DNA of 64,000 nt from Cycas panzhihuaensis (taxonomy: Eukaryota > Cycadophyta), in contig CM041465.1 in assembly GCA_023213395.1 (NCBI GenBank), positions 225,005,741 through 225,069,740 on the forward strand, written 5' to 3'. Numbering within the stretch: position 1 is the first letter of the stretch; each line of letters opens with the position of its first letter. The notes beneath the pieces were generated by a model. The model was not told the DNA's origin and did no database searches. It saw only the letters and a program-made list of their open reading frames with translations. A program made the translations under genes and the position numbers. Shown here piece after piece: positions 44,961 through 58,614 of this stretch.

Positions 44961-47832
44961 GAAGTTACTTAGAAAGTTGTGGGGTCCCAGTTAGCAGGCA
45001 GCAGTATAGTTACAGATTGTGCTATAATGAGTTACAGGTCAATGGAAAACAACTATCACATGGATTCCTTCACTCTTAGCAGCTGGTCACTATTGTTTTC
45101 AAGCGTTCCAGCATATAAAACTAGCTTAACCGTGCATGTGCAGCGTATCACTCTATCTCTTGGTCTTCTGCCTTTCTTGTAGGCCAACTAACTTGAATAG
45201 GGCAATCCCTTGGAGTGTATCAAACAAGAATTTTACATTATCATCAATTAAATTGGATCATTGGAACTGTTAATATATTCATGCTCCATTGAAGTTATTG
45301 TGTCTCAATGTGTGTGTGGAATCCAAAGCTGCACAGCAATATTTAGTCTATGACATTTCTGTTGTTGAATTCCAGCAATATTGCCATGCATTGAAAATGC
45401 TTAGGGCTGTTCAAATAGTGCATTTTACGTTTGTGCTTGCCATTACATCATTAATGAAAACCCCATGATTATCAATGACATTCTTTATTTTTTAAACAAT
45501 TTTTATTTGTCCAATCTAAATTTTTGCACAAATGATTCAAAAAAGTATTGCCATTCATGAAATTTGGGCTCATTAACATTCCCATGGGTGTAAAAATAGA
45601 TGAGCTGGCAGATAGTTTGACCACACCCTTTGGTGTTCATTGGATTGGTTTTCGAATAACATGAGAAATTATATAATATCACAAGTAAGCTTCCCAAGAC
45701 AGCTTGTATTCCTAAATAGATGATGTGTCCTCATAGGGCATACTCTATTGGATGCCTTTTGAATTATCTCCAATGTTGTTGACTTTAAGACCATTGATAT
45801 GCTTAATGCTTATTGGGGCCACTACTTGGCATAGGAATCCTTTGGTGTGCCCCTCATTTGGATATTGCAATGAATAGGACTGGTTCATCAAGCCGATCAA
45901 TGTGTTACCGAATTACTACTTCGCTTTCATCTCTGGTCAATTAGGAATATATCTTACTAATCAACTACCCTTTCTTCTGATCCATTTCTAGCCTTTCCAT
46001 TTCCATCAAACGACTTGGCCTCCTCTGGCTCTTTCACTGTTTGGACTCCCCTCTGGTTCCACCCCCCCCCAAACCCTGCAAAAAGGCTTCTTTTCCTCCC
46101 TATGCTCCTATTGGGAATCCTAATAATATATGGTGGATATATGCTAGATAAATAAGAGATACAAACAATATATCCAGTTTAACCCATAGCTTTACTCTGC
46201 GTAGCAAAGGGAAGGCATGGGCCACTATTCTAAGGCACAGGTTATATACAGTAATCTAAGGTGTTTTTCCACCTCATCTCATCTGTCCCTAGAAGGCCTA
46301 AGTCACAGTGATGATCTTTTGCCACTGATGTTAGCAATATGCAGTGATTGGGTATCAGTGATAATTAGATTGCATTAACTTGAGCATTGATGTTGTGTGT
46401 AGCATGGGTGTCCAATCCCATCTTGGTATGATCCTTCTTGGGTCAATGGCTTGTGCCACTATGTTAAAAACTACTCACCCATCTACTCTATGTCCACCCC
46501 TTCCTATTGTACACAAACTTAATGAAAGGTGGGGCTCCATGCACAATACTATGGGGGGCACATGCTTAATTGTGTCACACTTAGCATGGCAGTGCTATAA
46601 TGGTATTGTGTATATGGACACAATTTTTTGTTAAGCTCTCTCTCTGCACTTCTGTTCGCTAGCCCCAACTTATATTGGAATTCCTAGATGCATTTTGTTG
46701 AAATGCCATGTTCTAAGTTTGAATCAACGTATTTTTTGGGCTACTATCTTTAGTTATCAAATTATGCATCTAAATAAGCATTCAACTTTTAAGAACACTC
46801 TGCCATCATAATTCTCCAATACGTGTATGTCTATGCTTACCCCTCATTACACTTTCCCAATATATACTTCTTGGATTTCCAACTGTAGACAAACCTCCAA
46901 GTGCTAACGCCCTTCTTACTAGCCCATCCATAAAACTAATAAAATTCACTTTGTTGCAATTGTTTCTCATCCAAAAACAATTATAACAAGTTGGTATGCA
47001 ATTTCCACTTAGTAAGACTTCTTAGTTGGCATATGGACCTCCGTATCCACATACTAATAATTAGAGGTGGCATTTTACTCCACTTAGGTGGGTACATTAT
47101 AAGACAAAATCTTCAATTAGTCAAGTATGCTAAAGATCCATTATATTGCAACTTGAGGTCATGGGTGGTTAAAGGATCAATAACACTTGTTTTCAGCTTC
47201 TTTGCTCCCACCTTTCTTAATGTCTTGAGGCTAACAAAGGGCATTCTACCTTTCCAATGGTTTTCTCTTTTATCATTATTACTATTTTATTTTGCTGCAC
47301 ATTCTAATATCTCTTTGTTCAAGTTGTATTTGTTTTGCGTGCACATACATGTGTTTGAGGAATTGGTTCATTATCACTTTGGTTATTAAAATCAAGGAAC
47401 CATTCACTACAGTTGTTTCTAAGACTAGGCATAAAACCCTAGTAAGATATGTTGTAATATTGAATGTTATTGACCTAAATGGAATCACTATGGTTATGGG
47501 ATTTTCTTTGTGTTGAGGATAGAACTAATAAATGTGATTAATCCTTGATTGTTGTTTCTATCATGCACTCACAAAAACAAAATTATATTGGTATTCACTA
47601 GGGACCAAAAACATTCTATGAGACTATGGAGAAGATGATGGATTCATATAATTATGAGGTGTGCACAAAGCATTCCTAAGTTCAAGAACAACTAATCTAC
47701 CAACCAATAGCCATTTGAAGACCGTGGGTCTACTACAACATATCTAGCACACTATATCTATTATATGTTTAATACTATCGCTAGCACAAAATAGTAAGGG
47801 AAATCAAGTGGTCCCATAAGTATAACCCTTAA
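44961..47832. other. No gene recognised
   Basis: AT-rich sequence with short open frames only (longest 47291-ish region ~130 codons at 46991-47389, Leu/Phe/Ser-rich, no domain). No LTR edges, RT motifs or splice-supported exon found. Confidence 0.45.
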
Positions 47833-47846
47833 AGGACAAGGTCAAT

Positions 47847-48013
47847 AGGTCGGGCGCTAAGATGCACTAGTTGGTATCTCCCATACAGTGTTGGAAGTCT
47901 CAAGTCCAACTCCCACAGGGGGGTTATAGAGGAGAATTGAATGAAAGGGCGATAAACCCCAACAAACGAGGATCCAATCCCATCTGCTCGTACTTACCAT
48001 CAAAACAAAAAGG
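47847..48013 (+). mobile_element. SINE-like element with 14-bp target duplication
   Basis: A 167-bp body is flanked by the exact 14-bp repeat AGGACAAGGTCAAT (47833-47846 and 48014-48027). Near its start, TGCACTAGTTGG (47863-47874) fits an RNA polymerase III A box at about 10 of 12 positions, and GTCTCAAGTCC (47898-47908) fits a B box with two mismatches. The 3' end is A-rich (AAAACAAAAAGG). Order, size and target-duplication length suit a tRNA-derived SINE. The family is not recognised. Confidence 0.65.
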
Positions 48014-48027
48014 AGGACAAGGTCAAT

Positions 48028-49138
48028 GAGAGTCTCAAGTATCCAATATTAGAAAATACTTTTTACTACTAAATATAAATTGCTCGTACATCTTTGTTGA
48101 AAGTTTTCGTCTTCTTAGATGAATGTTTTGTTTAATGTTACCATGTTTGATTTATTGCATCATTAGCAAAAATGAGGGGCACATGTTCTTCATAGGCACC
48201 AACTATCCCATATATAACACATTTTGTAAGTTTAGGTGCAAAAAATAACTTCTTAGAGAATGAATATTCTATGAATTTGCCAAGGCATTTGCTCATTCAA
48301 TGGGATAAGAATATTTGTATTTTCCTTATGTTAAAAAGCAAACAAGAATGATATTCACTCTAATTTTCAAAGGGTTTTTTGGCTTCGCAAGTAGAGAAGC
48401 ATAAATAAAACAAGTATAAGATGATGCATTGTTGATTTGATTTGTTCATCCATCCATTGAATTATTTTTTGTGCTAAACAATAATTTTAAGACATAAACT
48501 CCAAAAGGATAAGGGCATAGAGTTTTGTATAATACAGTGCAAGATTAGCATATATTTTTATAAATTTCAAAACAATGTAAAATTGACAAACTCACATGAT
48601 TAATACATATTTGTAACTTTATGTTTGTTGTGAATTAGAATAATATTGGGTTAGGTTAGTTCTAATGTCTTTCATATATTTGTTTGTGGTGTGAATGCTT
48701 AAATTATTATTGACACATTTTATTAAGAGTTATCTTGTTTCATATCCTTTTAAGTGGCAATTTAAATTGGTGGTTCAAATTAATAACTAATGCAAATTTC
48801 ACCAATGAGGGAAAAGTTAATGTTTTCTATTGATAGCATAGGAACTTGTAACAACCCTCTTTCTTGTCCTTCAGGAAATATTATGGCCCATAATTGGTAA
48901 GTTGTGGTTATAGAGGAGAGTAATGGCCATTGCTTACCCTAGTGTTTAATATCTCTCTCTTAACAAGCTTAAATTATTTTATTTATATGTGAGTTTTGTG
49001 AGTCACTCCCAACCAATCAACTATTTTCTAAACATCCAATTACTAGTTATGCAATATAAGATATCAATAATGAACCCTAACTAAATAACCAAACAATAAT
49101 TTGCACGTATTATATATTAATGTGTATAAAATATCTCT
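48028..49138. other. No gene recognised
   Basis: AT-rich, non-coding; no motif supported. Confidence 0.45.
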
Positions 49139-49645
49139 TGTTAAGTACCTAAATTGAAAAGTGATGTATGGTGTCAATTTATGAAGACTTAGAATGGATA
49201 TTGTTGTATAATTTCAATGTATGTTTGTCCATGATTAAGACTTCAAATCCATTATATGCCAAGCAAGTATTTGCAACATGACATTGCAATTCATAATCAA
49301 TCATGTAATATTTCAAAATCCACAATTTGACCTTATGAATATTATTTCACAAAAGTAGTTGAGTCTGAGGTTCATTAACCAAGTATTTTGTTGAAGTACC
49401 TCAATTGAAAAGTGATGTATGGTGTTAATTTATGAGGGAACTTAAAATGGTTTTTGGTGTACAATTGAGTGTATGTTGGTCCATAGTTGAGACTTAAGAT
49501 CTTTGATCTACTAGACAATATTTGAAAAGCATAACAATTGTAACAATCCAATGCACAATCAATCGTACAATATATCAAAATCCACAATTTGACCTTCGTG
49601 CATATTATTACACACAAGTAGCCAACTTTAAGCTTCACTAATCAA
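49139..49645. repeat. Imperfect tandem duplication, 251-bp period
   Basis: AATTGAAAAGTGATGTATGG at 49152 recurs at 49403. CAAAATCCACAATTTGACCTT also recurs near each unit's end. The two copies have diverged strongly (many substitutions and small indels). Confidence 0.8.
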
Positions 49646-51239
49646 TGCAATGTTAATAATGCAATCAACATGATTTCAACAATACAAGACATCACAATAA
49701 CAAACCATGATCAAATTTCAAAAAATTGAGCAAGCATATGAATTTCCCAATTTTGACATGTAGACTAAACTTAAAGATAATATTTAATTTTAACATCAAT
49801 TATATCTAAACTTTAAAATACACCATAGAAATACTATATGCAGCAAGTAGTTGAAAGAAAGACAAACAATTGATATGAATTTCTATTACACTTAAGCTCA
49901 AAGCAACTACTAAATAAGCTTTATCTTCAACAAGCCACTTGAACCAAAATATTAAAAATTTAATTTCCAATTTCAATTATAGATTCAATTGTAATATATG
50001 TGTGTGTGTGTGTGTGTAAACAAAGTTATCAACTTGCAATTTCAATTTAGATTTATACTGAAAAATTATGTATTATTATTAGCATGTATCATTTTATAAT
50101 CAATTAACAAATAATATTTAAACACTAACATAATTTCATAGCTTAATTAGTTGATCCAGTATCAACTTGTGTTTCTACATTTTAAGAATAGGGTAATAAG
50201 GTTTCAACAATCATTTAATTAAACTATAACCAATCTTATGAACTTAACTTTGTGACTTAATTATTTCCTATGTAGTGATCAATTGAACATAATCTTCAAC
50301 CAACAATTTCAATAAATCAAAGTTGTGTTTTTAATAGAAAAATGAGTGCTCTTATTGATGTAATGTTATTTTGTGTTTGCCCAGTTCAAGAATAACACAA
50401 ATAATTTTCAACAATTGTCCAACTAAGACTATAACGAATCTTATTAAATCAATTTTGTTATTCAATTGTGTCCTTACCATTTGCAAATTTTACTTGTGAA
50501 GGGCAACAATGCAATCAAATAAATTTCATTGTTTTTTCAAATTTCTTCTCTACTATAAACTATGATCAAAATCAAAGCTTAAAATATTAACCAATTTAAC
50601 TTATGAAAGATAACCTTAAAATGTTGAAGAAACTTCTGAATTATTACAAATATAAAAGAAATTCTCTAAGGTTTTAAGCCTTGGCAAATTCAACAAATAA
50701 GATTCTCCAATTTTCAATTAAAGCACTTATCTCACACTCCTAATTATTAAACTAGAAGTCTAAAGATGTTGGGCATCTAAATTTTAACATCCACAAATGC
50801 ATCTATGAATTTGCATTAAATTTAAAATCAATAATCCCATCATTTATATTAAAGTTAATTTATAGTATAATTCAATTACGACAAAATAATCTTGCTAGCA
50901 AGAATTAATCAATGACACCAAATATAAAAAACCCACAATTTCTCTAGAGGGGTATATAAGTTGCAATGAAACCAAAATCATCCAAATATAATTACCTTCA
51001 CTATCATTACATTTGAAATGAATTAAATAAGGACAATTGAGTGCACCTAGTATTTGCCACAAAAGAAAGAACATAACTATAGAGTAAAGATAATTGAATG
51101 TAAAGAGACAATTATTAATTGTTAGAACTAGGTCCATATATAAAGAAAAATATTTTGAATATAAAAGAAGGTAATAAAAAAATGTCACCAAATAATTTAA
51201 AATAGTGTTGCTTTGATTTCAGAGAGGCAATCTTCATGG
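49646..51239. other. No gene recognised; contains a TG microsatellite
   Basis: Very AT-rich. (TG)n of about 10 units at 49999-50017. A minus-strand frame at 50895-51191 (98 codons) has no recognisable domain. Confidence 0.45.
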
Positions 51240-52869
51240 CCATAACCTTCCTAGTGATCTTGTAGTTAGAGTGCTTATGCTTATTTACATTTAGGATGGA
51301 GTTCTTTAGTTCAAGTTGGCCAATCTCCTATACTATCTCTCTATTGATCAAGTGTATAGTGGGGCCTTACATGCCTTTATTGATTATGGGATTCATCATA
51401 AATTTTCTCTCCTTGAAATGATTTGACATCAAGACATAATAATCTTCAATGTTCTTATAAAGATGTTTAAAATTCCCAACTTATATCTTCCTTTAGTAAA
51501 TTCTTCAAAATTTCATGGTCTTCCTTTACAAAATGGTTCTCCATTCCCATGTCACTCTCTCTTCTTCATTTAATATGGAAAGTTTAATTTGTTGACCTAG
51601 TTGCTTCCTCAATCATAACACACGAAAGACGTATATTTGACTTTGGTTGGGTTTGTTTGATAGATATGCCACCTAATATATAATATCTAGTGCTCACTTC
51701 CATTTTGTCGTGTCCTTAGAGAAAGTTGCTTATATGGAAAAAGTGAGATGTATATTCAATGACCTATCTCAAACTCTTTTTCTAAGTAATGTTAGTTTGC
51801 TTGTTTCATTCTATTTTATGCCATAAACAAGTGTTCCTTGACCACTGTAATGGATTTTTCTATGAGTTGCAGATAGTATTCCTTTGTTAGTACTTTGGTT
51901 TCTATGTTGAGGTAGTCTTTGCGGGGTTGGTAGTATAGTTGTAAAGTGTTATGAATAGAATTATATTTGTTGTTGTGCAGTTAGTGGTGTTGTATTGTTA
52001 TTCGATGAAGTATAATTATCTATGTTGTTGATGTTGTTTATTTGTATCAAAACATCTCAAGTATTGTTCAATACACTCGTTAACCACTTTTATCTACCCA
52101 TTTATATAAGGGCAAAAGGTGATACTTGATGCTAGTATTATTCCTTGGTGGAGAAACTCCTGTAAAAAAATTATTGATAATTGTTGGATCTTTATCATGA
52201 ATCAACATGGATCTTTATCATGAATCATCACTCCTAGGAAGCTATTGAGACAACATATTTCCTTCAAAAATACTTTCTATTTGATTTCATTTTAAGGTGT
52301 TTATTTATTTGTTTATTATTATTATTATTATTATTTTCCTTTAATAGTGAAACAAGCACACTTAGCAAGTTCATTTATAGCTATGAAAATACACTTCAAA
52401 TAGACGTAGCCCAATGAATAAATTCATCGAGATTTCTCCCCATATTTGTTTTGGAATATGAAATTGAAGTAATATATAACTACATGCATTTTTTAATCTC
52501 TAAGTTTGATCTATATTGAATTGCATAATAAATTTCTAAATATTCGTATTTATCTCCTGAATAAATCTATTATTGGACCTTTGTATATGATTTAAGAAGT
52601 CTGGTATGATTTGAAATATGCATTAAGTATCCTACTTGCAATACATGCTTTTTGAATTTGGATGTAAATACCAAATATATTACTCTTTCATGTCATGACA
52701 TATATCCTTTTCACTTAAAATATTTTCTTTATGGTTATGGACTTATGGTAGGCTCTAAATACGCTTGATTGTTTTTGTACTTTTAATAATTGTAATTTTA
52801 ATGTACTTTTCTTGTATCCATGAGATAGATATAAAGATGATTATTGATATAAAATATAGGGTTGTTTCT
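51240..52869 (-). pseudogene. Gypsy-3 integrase remnant
   Basis: Heavily decayed minus-strand Ty3/gypsy integrase. Readable across frames: HIPKQIWGEISMNLF near 52430 (normally ...VWEDISMDFI), IFIAINELAKCACF near 52360 (IFVAIDRLTKYAHF type, catalytic Asp to Asn), IHDKDPTII near 52200 (DRDP type), and VVNECIEQYLRCF near 52070 (TEVVNRCIEQYLRCF type). The rest toward 51240 is too decayed to place. It is cut at 52874 by gypsy-4, and RNase H of the same element resumes at 58615. Confidence 0.65.
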
Positions 52870-52874
52870 TCAAC

Positions 52875-53198
52875 TAAAGCGACTCTAAATTGAATATACT
52901 TTCTCAAACACAAAAGAAATCTTAAATGAAAGTTGAAATGAAACTCCTAAAATTTAAATAGTCAAGAAACTCCAAATGAACTAACTCACAAAACATGATT
53001 TATAAATGAATAATATTTCTCTATTTATAGGTATCAAAATTGATCACCTTTCGAAAACCAACTTCTTAATAATAATAAATTGACTTTTAATAATAATAAT
53101 AAGACACCTACTCCCTAATAATAATAAAACCAACTTTTGGCAATTAAAATTATTAATTTCATATTTGTGATTGGTCATAATTATATTAGATCACAATA
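52875..53198 (-). repeat. Gypsy-4 3' LTR
   Basis: Aligns with 58278-58609 (GAAAGTTGAAAT, TCTCTATTTATAG, TTGATCACCTT, AATAATAATAA blocks). Minus-strand PPT-like GGAGTGGGACT lies just inside it (about 53200-53211). Confidence 0.8.
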
Positions 53199-53279
53199 AG
53201 TCCCACTCCATAAAGAACTCATTTTACCCACAAAGTGTTGGTAAAGATAAGTGACCTTGGATGAATTGTTTATTTTCCT

Positions 53280-56200
53280 AAGTTGCCTCTTATTACAATA
53301 GTCCTTTCCATTTGATCAAGTATTCTTGGATGTTTTGTGATATAAACTTGCACTGATAGATATTCATGATTCCTTTTGCCTTAACCATGAGTTTCCCTTT
53401 CTCATCTATTATTTGTAACTCTGTCATCACTCCCACATAATATCCCACTTTCCTTTTCAAATTAGAAACATGGAAGACATCATGGATCTTACTTCTTTGA
53501 GGAAGATCAAAAGCATAAGCCACTTCTCCAATCTTTCTTCAAACTTGGTATGGGCCATAAAATCATGGTGCAAGTTTATACTTGCCTTGTTGTTTGATAG
53601 AGGTTTATTTATACAATTGTAGTTTTACATTGACCCAATCTCCTATCTTAAACTATCTCTCAGTTTTTTTTTAATTTGCTTGTTGCTTCCTTCAATTTAT
53701 TGTAGTGTCATAGCATTGCTTGATCTCTAGTAAGATTTTCTTTAATTATGATAATAACTCTTCTACTATTGGAGTGTTTGTTGTATTTTAAATGTAATCC
53801 ATAAGCATTGAAGGTGGGTAGTCATATAGTGCTATAAAGGATGTTATCTTAATGGAGGAATGGTAATTGGTGTTACACCAATATTCAATTAAGTAAATCC
53901 ATCTTACCCATTTGGATTGCTCATCCCCTACATAATATTATGGATCTGTCTCCAAGCTCTTGTTGACCACTTCAGTCTAACCTTTAATTTAGGGATAGCA
54001 TGACATGCTCATGGCGAGCTTGGTCCCTACTAATTTGAATAAGTCTTTCCAAAAATGTCTTATCAATTTTGGATCCCTATTATTGATTATCTTCTTAGGG
54101 AATCCATATAACCTATAGATGTTCTCCATGAGTGTTTTGGCTATTTAGGATGACTAAATGGGAATGAAGTATACGTACTTTGTAAGTCGATCCACTACTA
54201 TAAATAAGGTATCTTTTATTTTAAAATTTGGGAATTCTATTATAAAATCCATAGATATTTCTTTCAATTTTTGTTTAGGATGATCGAGAAGTTGTAATAA
54301 CCTTGGAGTCCATATTGATTATGCCTTTTATCTTTTGCAAGTTCTGTATTAAGAAATAAACTTCTTTATATCTGCCTTCATTCCTCTTTAGTAGGATGGT
54401 CTCCTTATCTTTATATAGGTTTCAAGGATGCTTGCATGTCTAGCTATGGGAGATTCATGATGTTCTCTTAGGACTACTTTCTTGAATCAGGACTCTTAAG
54501 GCAAGTAGATACTATTTTTATAAAGTAGGGTGTTTTCCCTTTTTATCGAGGGAGTCTCTGCTATGTTCTCAATTTTTTTGTCCATAATAGTCTTGCCCTC
54601 CTTATCTTATAGGTTTTCTTGGTGTAAATCCTTAAGCCATATTAGTATAGTTATTGTGATAGCTAAACAACCAGTATCTACAAATTTCCTCGATAATACA
54701 TATGTTATAATATTGTCCCTCCCTCTTTTACATGAGATCTTGAAGTTGTAATCCTAGATTTTACTCACCCATTTTTGTTACTCCTTAGATAACTTTTGTT
54801 GTGTTAATAAATATTTTAAGCTATGGTGGTTTGTTCTAATAATAAATTTTGTTCGCAATAGGTATTGCCTCCATTTTACTAGGGCATGTAGAGTGGCTAA
54901 CATCTCTTTATTATATGTGCTCTTGGCCTTTCTACGTAAGTTTAACTTTCAACTTCCATATGCAATGGGTAGTCCTTTTATAACAAAGTCGTTCCTATAG
55001 CTACTGATGATACATTGTATTCCACAATAAATGGTTGAGAAAAATCTAGCATTGTAAGAACTAGGGTGCTTGTGATAACTACCTATAGTTTCTCAAAACT
55101 TATGTTAGTGTTCTCATTCCAATTAAAGTTATCTTTCTTAGTAAGATTTCTTAGAGGTCTAACTATATCAACATATCACTTAATAAATTTTTGATAATAT
55201 CTTATAATCCCTAGAAGTCCTCTAAACTTCGATATATTTTTAGGTATGGGATAATTGGGGATGGCTTGTATCTTTACAGGGTCGATTCTTATTTCCTCTT
55301 TTGAAATGATATGTATAAGGTATTTTAGGATTCTTCTAAAGTGGTATATAGACTTTACAAAAAAATTATTTATTCTAAAAACCTGGAATATTTGTTGGAT
55401 GTGCATCAAATGCTCTTATCATGTTTTACTATAAACAAGAATATCGTCAAAGAAAACCATGACAAACCTCCTTAACAAATATGCAAATACATGGTTCATA
55501 TTTACTTGAAATGTTGTTGGGGAATTAGTCAATGCGAATGATATTACCTTGAATTCATACAATCCTTTATGTGCTCAGAAGTTTGTCTATTGTATCTTGA
55601 GGTCAAGTTAATATCTGATAATATCTAGAGTGTAAATCAATTTTAGAAAAATATCTAGCTCTATACAACTCATTCGTAATGTCGTCCATGCATGGAATGG
55701 GGTATTTGTTTTTTAGTATTATCTTGTTTAGGGCTTTATAATCAATGCACATTAAAAGGACTTATCCTTTTTCTTGTTTAAGACTACAGGTGTTGTGTAA
55801 GGGCTCTTGCTTAGTAATATAGCACTAGAATCTAATAAAACCTGTGTGAGCCTCTTAATTGTTATCTTTTGCTTATGCTTGTAGCGATATGTATGGACGA
55901 TAATAGGCCCCTTCCTTAGTTCCAACTAAATAATATGCTCCATATTTTGGCTTAGCAATGGAGTCCTTGATAACTCTTGAAAGCTGTCCTCCTAATTATC
56001 TATGAGCTCATCTATTCCCTTCTCTTGTTATGGTGATAATTTGTTCTTAGGCCTCTCTATTTACATAAAGATAGCACTGAGATGAACCCAACATGCCTTT
56101 TGCAAAGTGTTTTCCCCATCTTTTTCACAAATATAACTTTTGATTTTAGGGCATTAATACCATCTAATTATTATTTTTTCCCTCCCAATTAAACCTGATA

Positions 56201-58000
56201 AAGTTTTTATCATGGTTTAGGACATAAGTCCCTATCATTTTTAACTATTCAACTCTCAAAACTATACCAAAATCCCTTATGTCGAAGGTATAATAATTGA
56301 AAAAAAAAATTATAATTTTTGATATGTAGTCATTGATGTTTGACCTTACTCTGGCATGTTAAGACCTAGTTTCTTAGAAGTGAGATCTTGAACTCATTTT
56401 TCTCTATATGTAGACTTAACCTTCTGGCCTTCTATATATCGATGAAATTATGGATATGACCTAAATCAACAAGAATGATCACCTTCTCTTTTCTATGATA
56501 TCTAAAGAGTTTGGTGGTATTAGGTATGTTATCCCTGACATGGATGCTAAGGAGACCAAGGGTTGACCATCATCCAACTCCTTTGATTAGTTTATTTCTT
56601 CCTCATCTTGATCTTCCTTTAGTCCTTGTTAATATTCTATTTCTTTATCTTCAATATCCACTTTTCACATTGTATAATTTCTTGTTGGCATACTTATGTC
56701 CCCTAACCTAGGGTTTCTTATAATTATTGCATATGCTAAGTGTTATTTCTTTAGCCCTTTCTATCTCTTTAGCCTTTTATATTACCCTTGTTAACTCATT
56801 TGTGTTGGAGCTAATATTTTGACATCTTCAGAATCCTTGGCTTCTTAGTCTCCTCAATTTATATTCTAATTGATAGAATGTTGTTTAAAATCCCCTTTGA
56901 GTATCTTAAAGCCAAGATTTGGTTTGTCTTGCTAATCTAATATCTACACTCAAGGTATTTAGGGTGAAACGATAAATGTCCTCGTAAATTATTCATGTAA
57001 TATGGGAGCACTTCCTCAGGAGTGATTCCATTTTGAAAACTCATCTATATATTGTTAGATAGATTGTCCATTTTGAAACAATGTGCCAATTGGACATTAT
57101 AGGGGTCACTCCAATTATCTTTTGTTTATTCTTTAAAGACTTTCATAAAATGTTTAGACTTGTGAGTGTTACCTCTCCTTTTCCATAACATAGCCCATAT
57201 GTACATAAATCCTTTAAGGTGGTTTATAGCAAAGTTGATTTAATTCTTGGTATCACTAATGCGTAGTGAGTCAATGCCATTTTATATTTTTGCCAGCCAT
57301 TTGTCTTCCACCATTCTGTGAGTAAGTTAGCATTTGGAGATTATAACAAAAAATTGGTTGTTAAGGGTCATCATTTCTCCTATATTCCTTTTGATCATCA
57401 TAGTATCTTTTACTCTTTTTTTTAATCCTCTTCTTTTCTATTATTGTTGCTAAGGTCTCCCAGGTCTTCTCCCTTTTTTAGGCCCTTAATGTGGGTTATA
57501 ATTTCTATCATCCAACTTAGATTAATTATATTATTATTAAACCTTTCCTAAGTATTAACCAACTCGCATTGTAATACATTTAGCCATTTACAAGTCCCTT
57601 CCATTTCCATTTAGAGTTCCATTTTAAATGATCAAAATTTTGAGTCCATTCTCTTTAGATATTCAACTATCCCAAGCTTTAAGTATCCTAAGTAAAGTTT
57701 CATGGTTCTTCTATATTTCTAAAATTTTCACCTCAATTTTTCATTAAAATGAATTATCTAATAGGTTAAAATATGGCCTCTAAATCAAGATTCTAAGGCT
57801 TTAGACAAGATCAAATTCTAATACATATAATAGAAGTTATGGCCCTTTTAAGGTGGGTCATAACTAAGGTTTATTGGGAATCACAGTAGTACCTCTTGCT
57901 AAAATACAAATAAGTTTTTACTTTGATATTCAATTGCTTTGAAACCACTTCTAATAAAAAGTAGATGCCGAGACACACAAAATTTAAAAAAAAAAAAAAA
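53280..58000 (-). pseudogene. Gypsy-4 gag-pol with chromodomain
   Basis: Minus strand, many stops. Chromodomain and its tether are open at 53293-53523 (76 codons: KIHDVFHVSNLKRKVG, then EYLIKWKGL). Integrase about 53880-54330. RNase H about 54750-55110. RT 55170-55930, with ISKFRGLLGIIRYYQKFIK at 55180-55250 and catalytic FFDDILVYS near 55440 (both Asp present). Protease near 56440-56490 reads ILVDLGHIHNFID, where DSG is changed to DLG. A chromoviral zinc knuckle lies near 56680-56730, its Cys partly replaced by Tyr (CNNYKK...GHKYANK). Degenerate Gag runs on to about 57700. A 25-base A homopolymer lies at about 57986-58009. Same lineage as gypsy-1, well diverged. Confidence 0.8.
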
Positions 58001-58263
58001 AAAAAAATTAAAGTTAATTAAATGCCTATAGTTAAAGTTATGAATATTTGAACTTATAATAGTAGGTTTGAAACTCTAATGATAGTGATTGACAGTAAGT
58101 CGAATCAAATTCCTTGAAATATTTACAATTTCACTCCAAAATCTATTGTATAACCACTCAAAATTTGTAAAACATGATTGGTCGACTTAAATTTACAATT
58201 TTTTTTTTTTATTCTTTTGTTTATACTCCTGAAAATGCATATCTTTGATAGGCCAAAGTGCGT

Positions 58264-58275
58264 GCTTTGATACCA
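58264..58275 (-). other. PBS of gypsy-4
   Basis: Plus-strand GCTTTGATACCA, complement TGGTATCAAAGC: the tRNA-Met PBS with one transition. Two bases inside the LTR. Confidence 0.85.
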
Positions 58276-58277
58276 TT

Positions 58278-58609
58278 TAAATTATCATAAATTAGATTTA
58301 ATCTACTTTCCCCACTATAATAAATAAATAAAAACGAAAGTTGAAATAAAGCTCTTAAGAACCAAATAATTAAAAGACCCCTAATGAATTAACTTACAAA
58401 AGATGATTTACAAATAAATCATAATTCTCTATTTATAGACACCAAATTGATCACCTTCTTAAAACCAACTTTTTAATAGTAATAAAACAAACTTTCAATA
58501 ATAATAATAAGATACCTATTCTCTAATAATAATAAAGCTAACTTCTAATAATTAAAATTAATAATTTCACATTTGGACTTGGCTTCAATAATTGTATTAC
58601 ATCACAACA
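58278..58609 (-). repeat. Gypsy-4 5' LTR
   Basis: 332 bp. Minus-strand TATA box TATAAATA at 58430-58437. Ends CACAACA before the target duplication TCAAC. Confidence 0.85.
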
Positions 58610-58614
58610 TCAAC

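Larger units (their letters stand above)
52875..58609 (-). mobile_element. Gypsy-4, near full-length chromovirus
   Basis: 5.7-kb minus-strand Ty3/gypsy element. LTRs at 52875-53198 (3', 324 bp) and 58278-58609 (5', 332 bp); minus-strand start TGTTGTGATGTAATAC in the 5' copy. PBS at 58264-58275. Exact target duplication TCAAC at 52870-52874 and 58610-58614. Order on minus strand: gag, zinc knuckle, protease, RT, RNase H, integrase, chromodomain. Both LTRs are AT-rich with TAATAATAATAA tracts. The LTR outer edge on the left (TAAAG) is not canonical. It lies inside gypsy-3. Confidence 0.85.

Noticed and set aside
45503-45697. 64-codon minus-strand frame and similar frames at 44979-45182, 46380-46634, 46991-47389
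   Set aside because: No homology pattern, no splice support, composition like surrounding AT-rich DNA.
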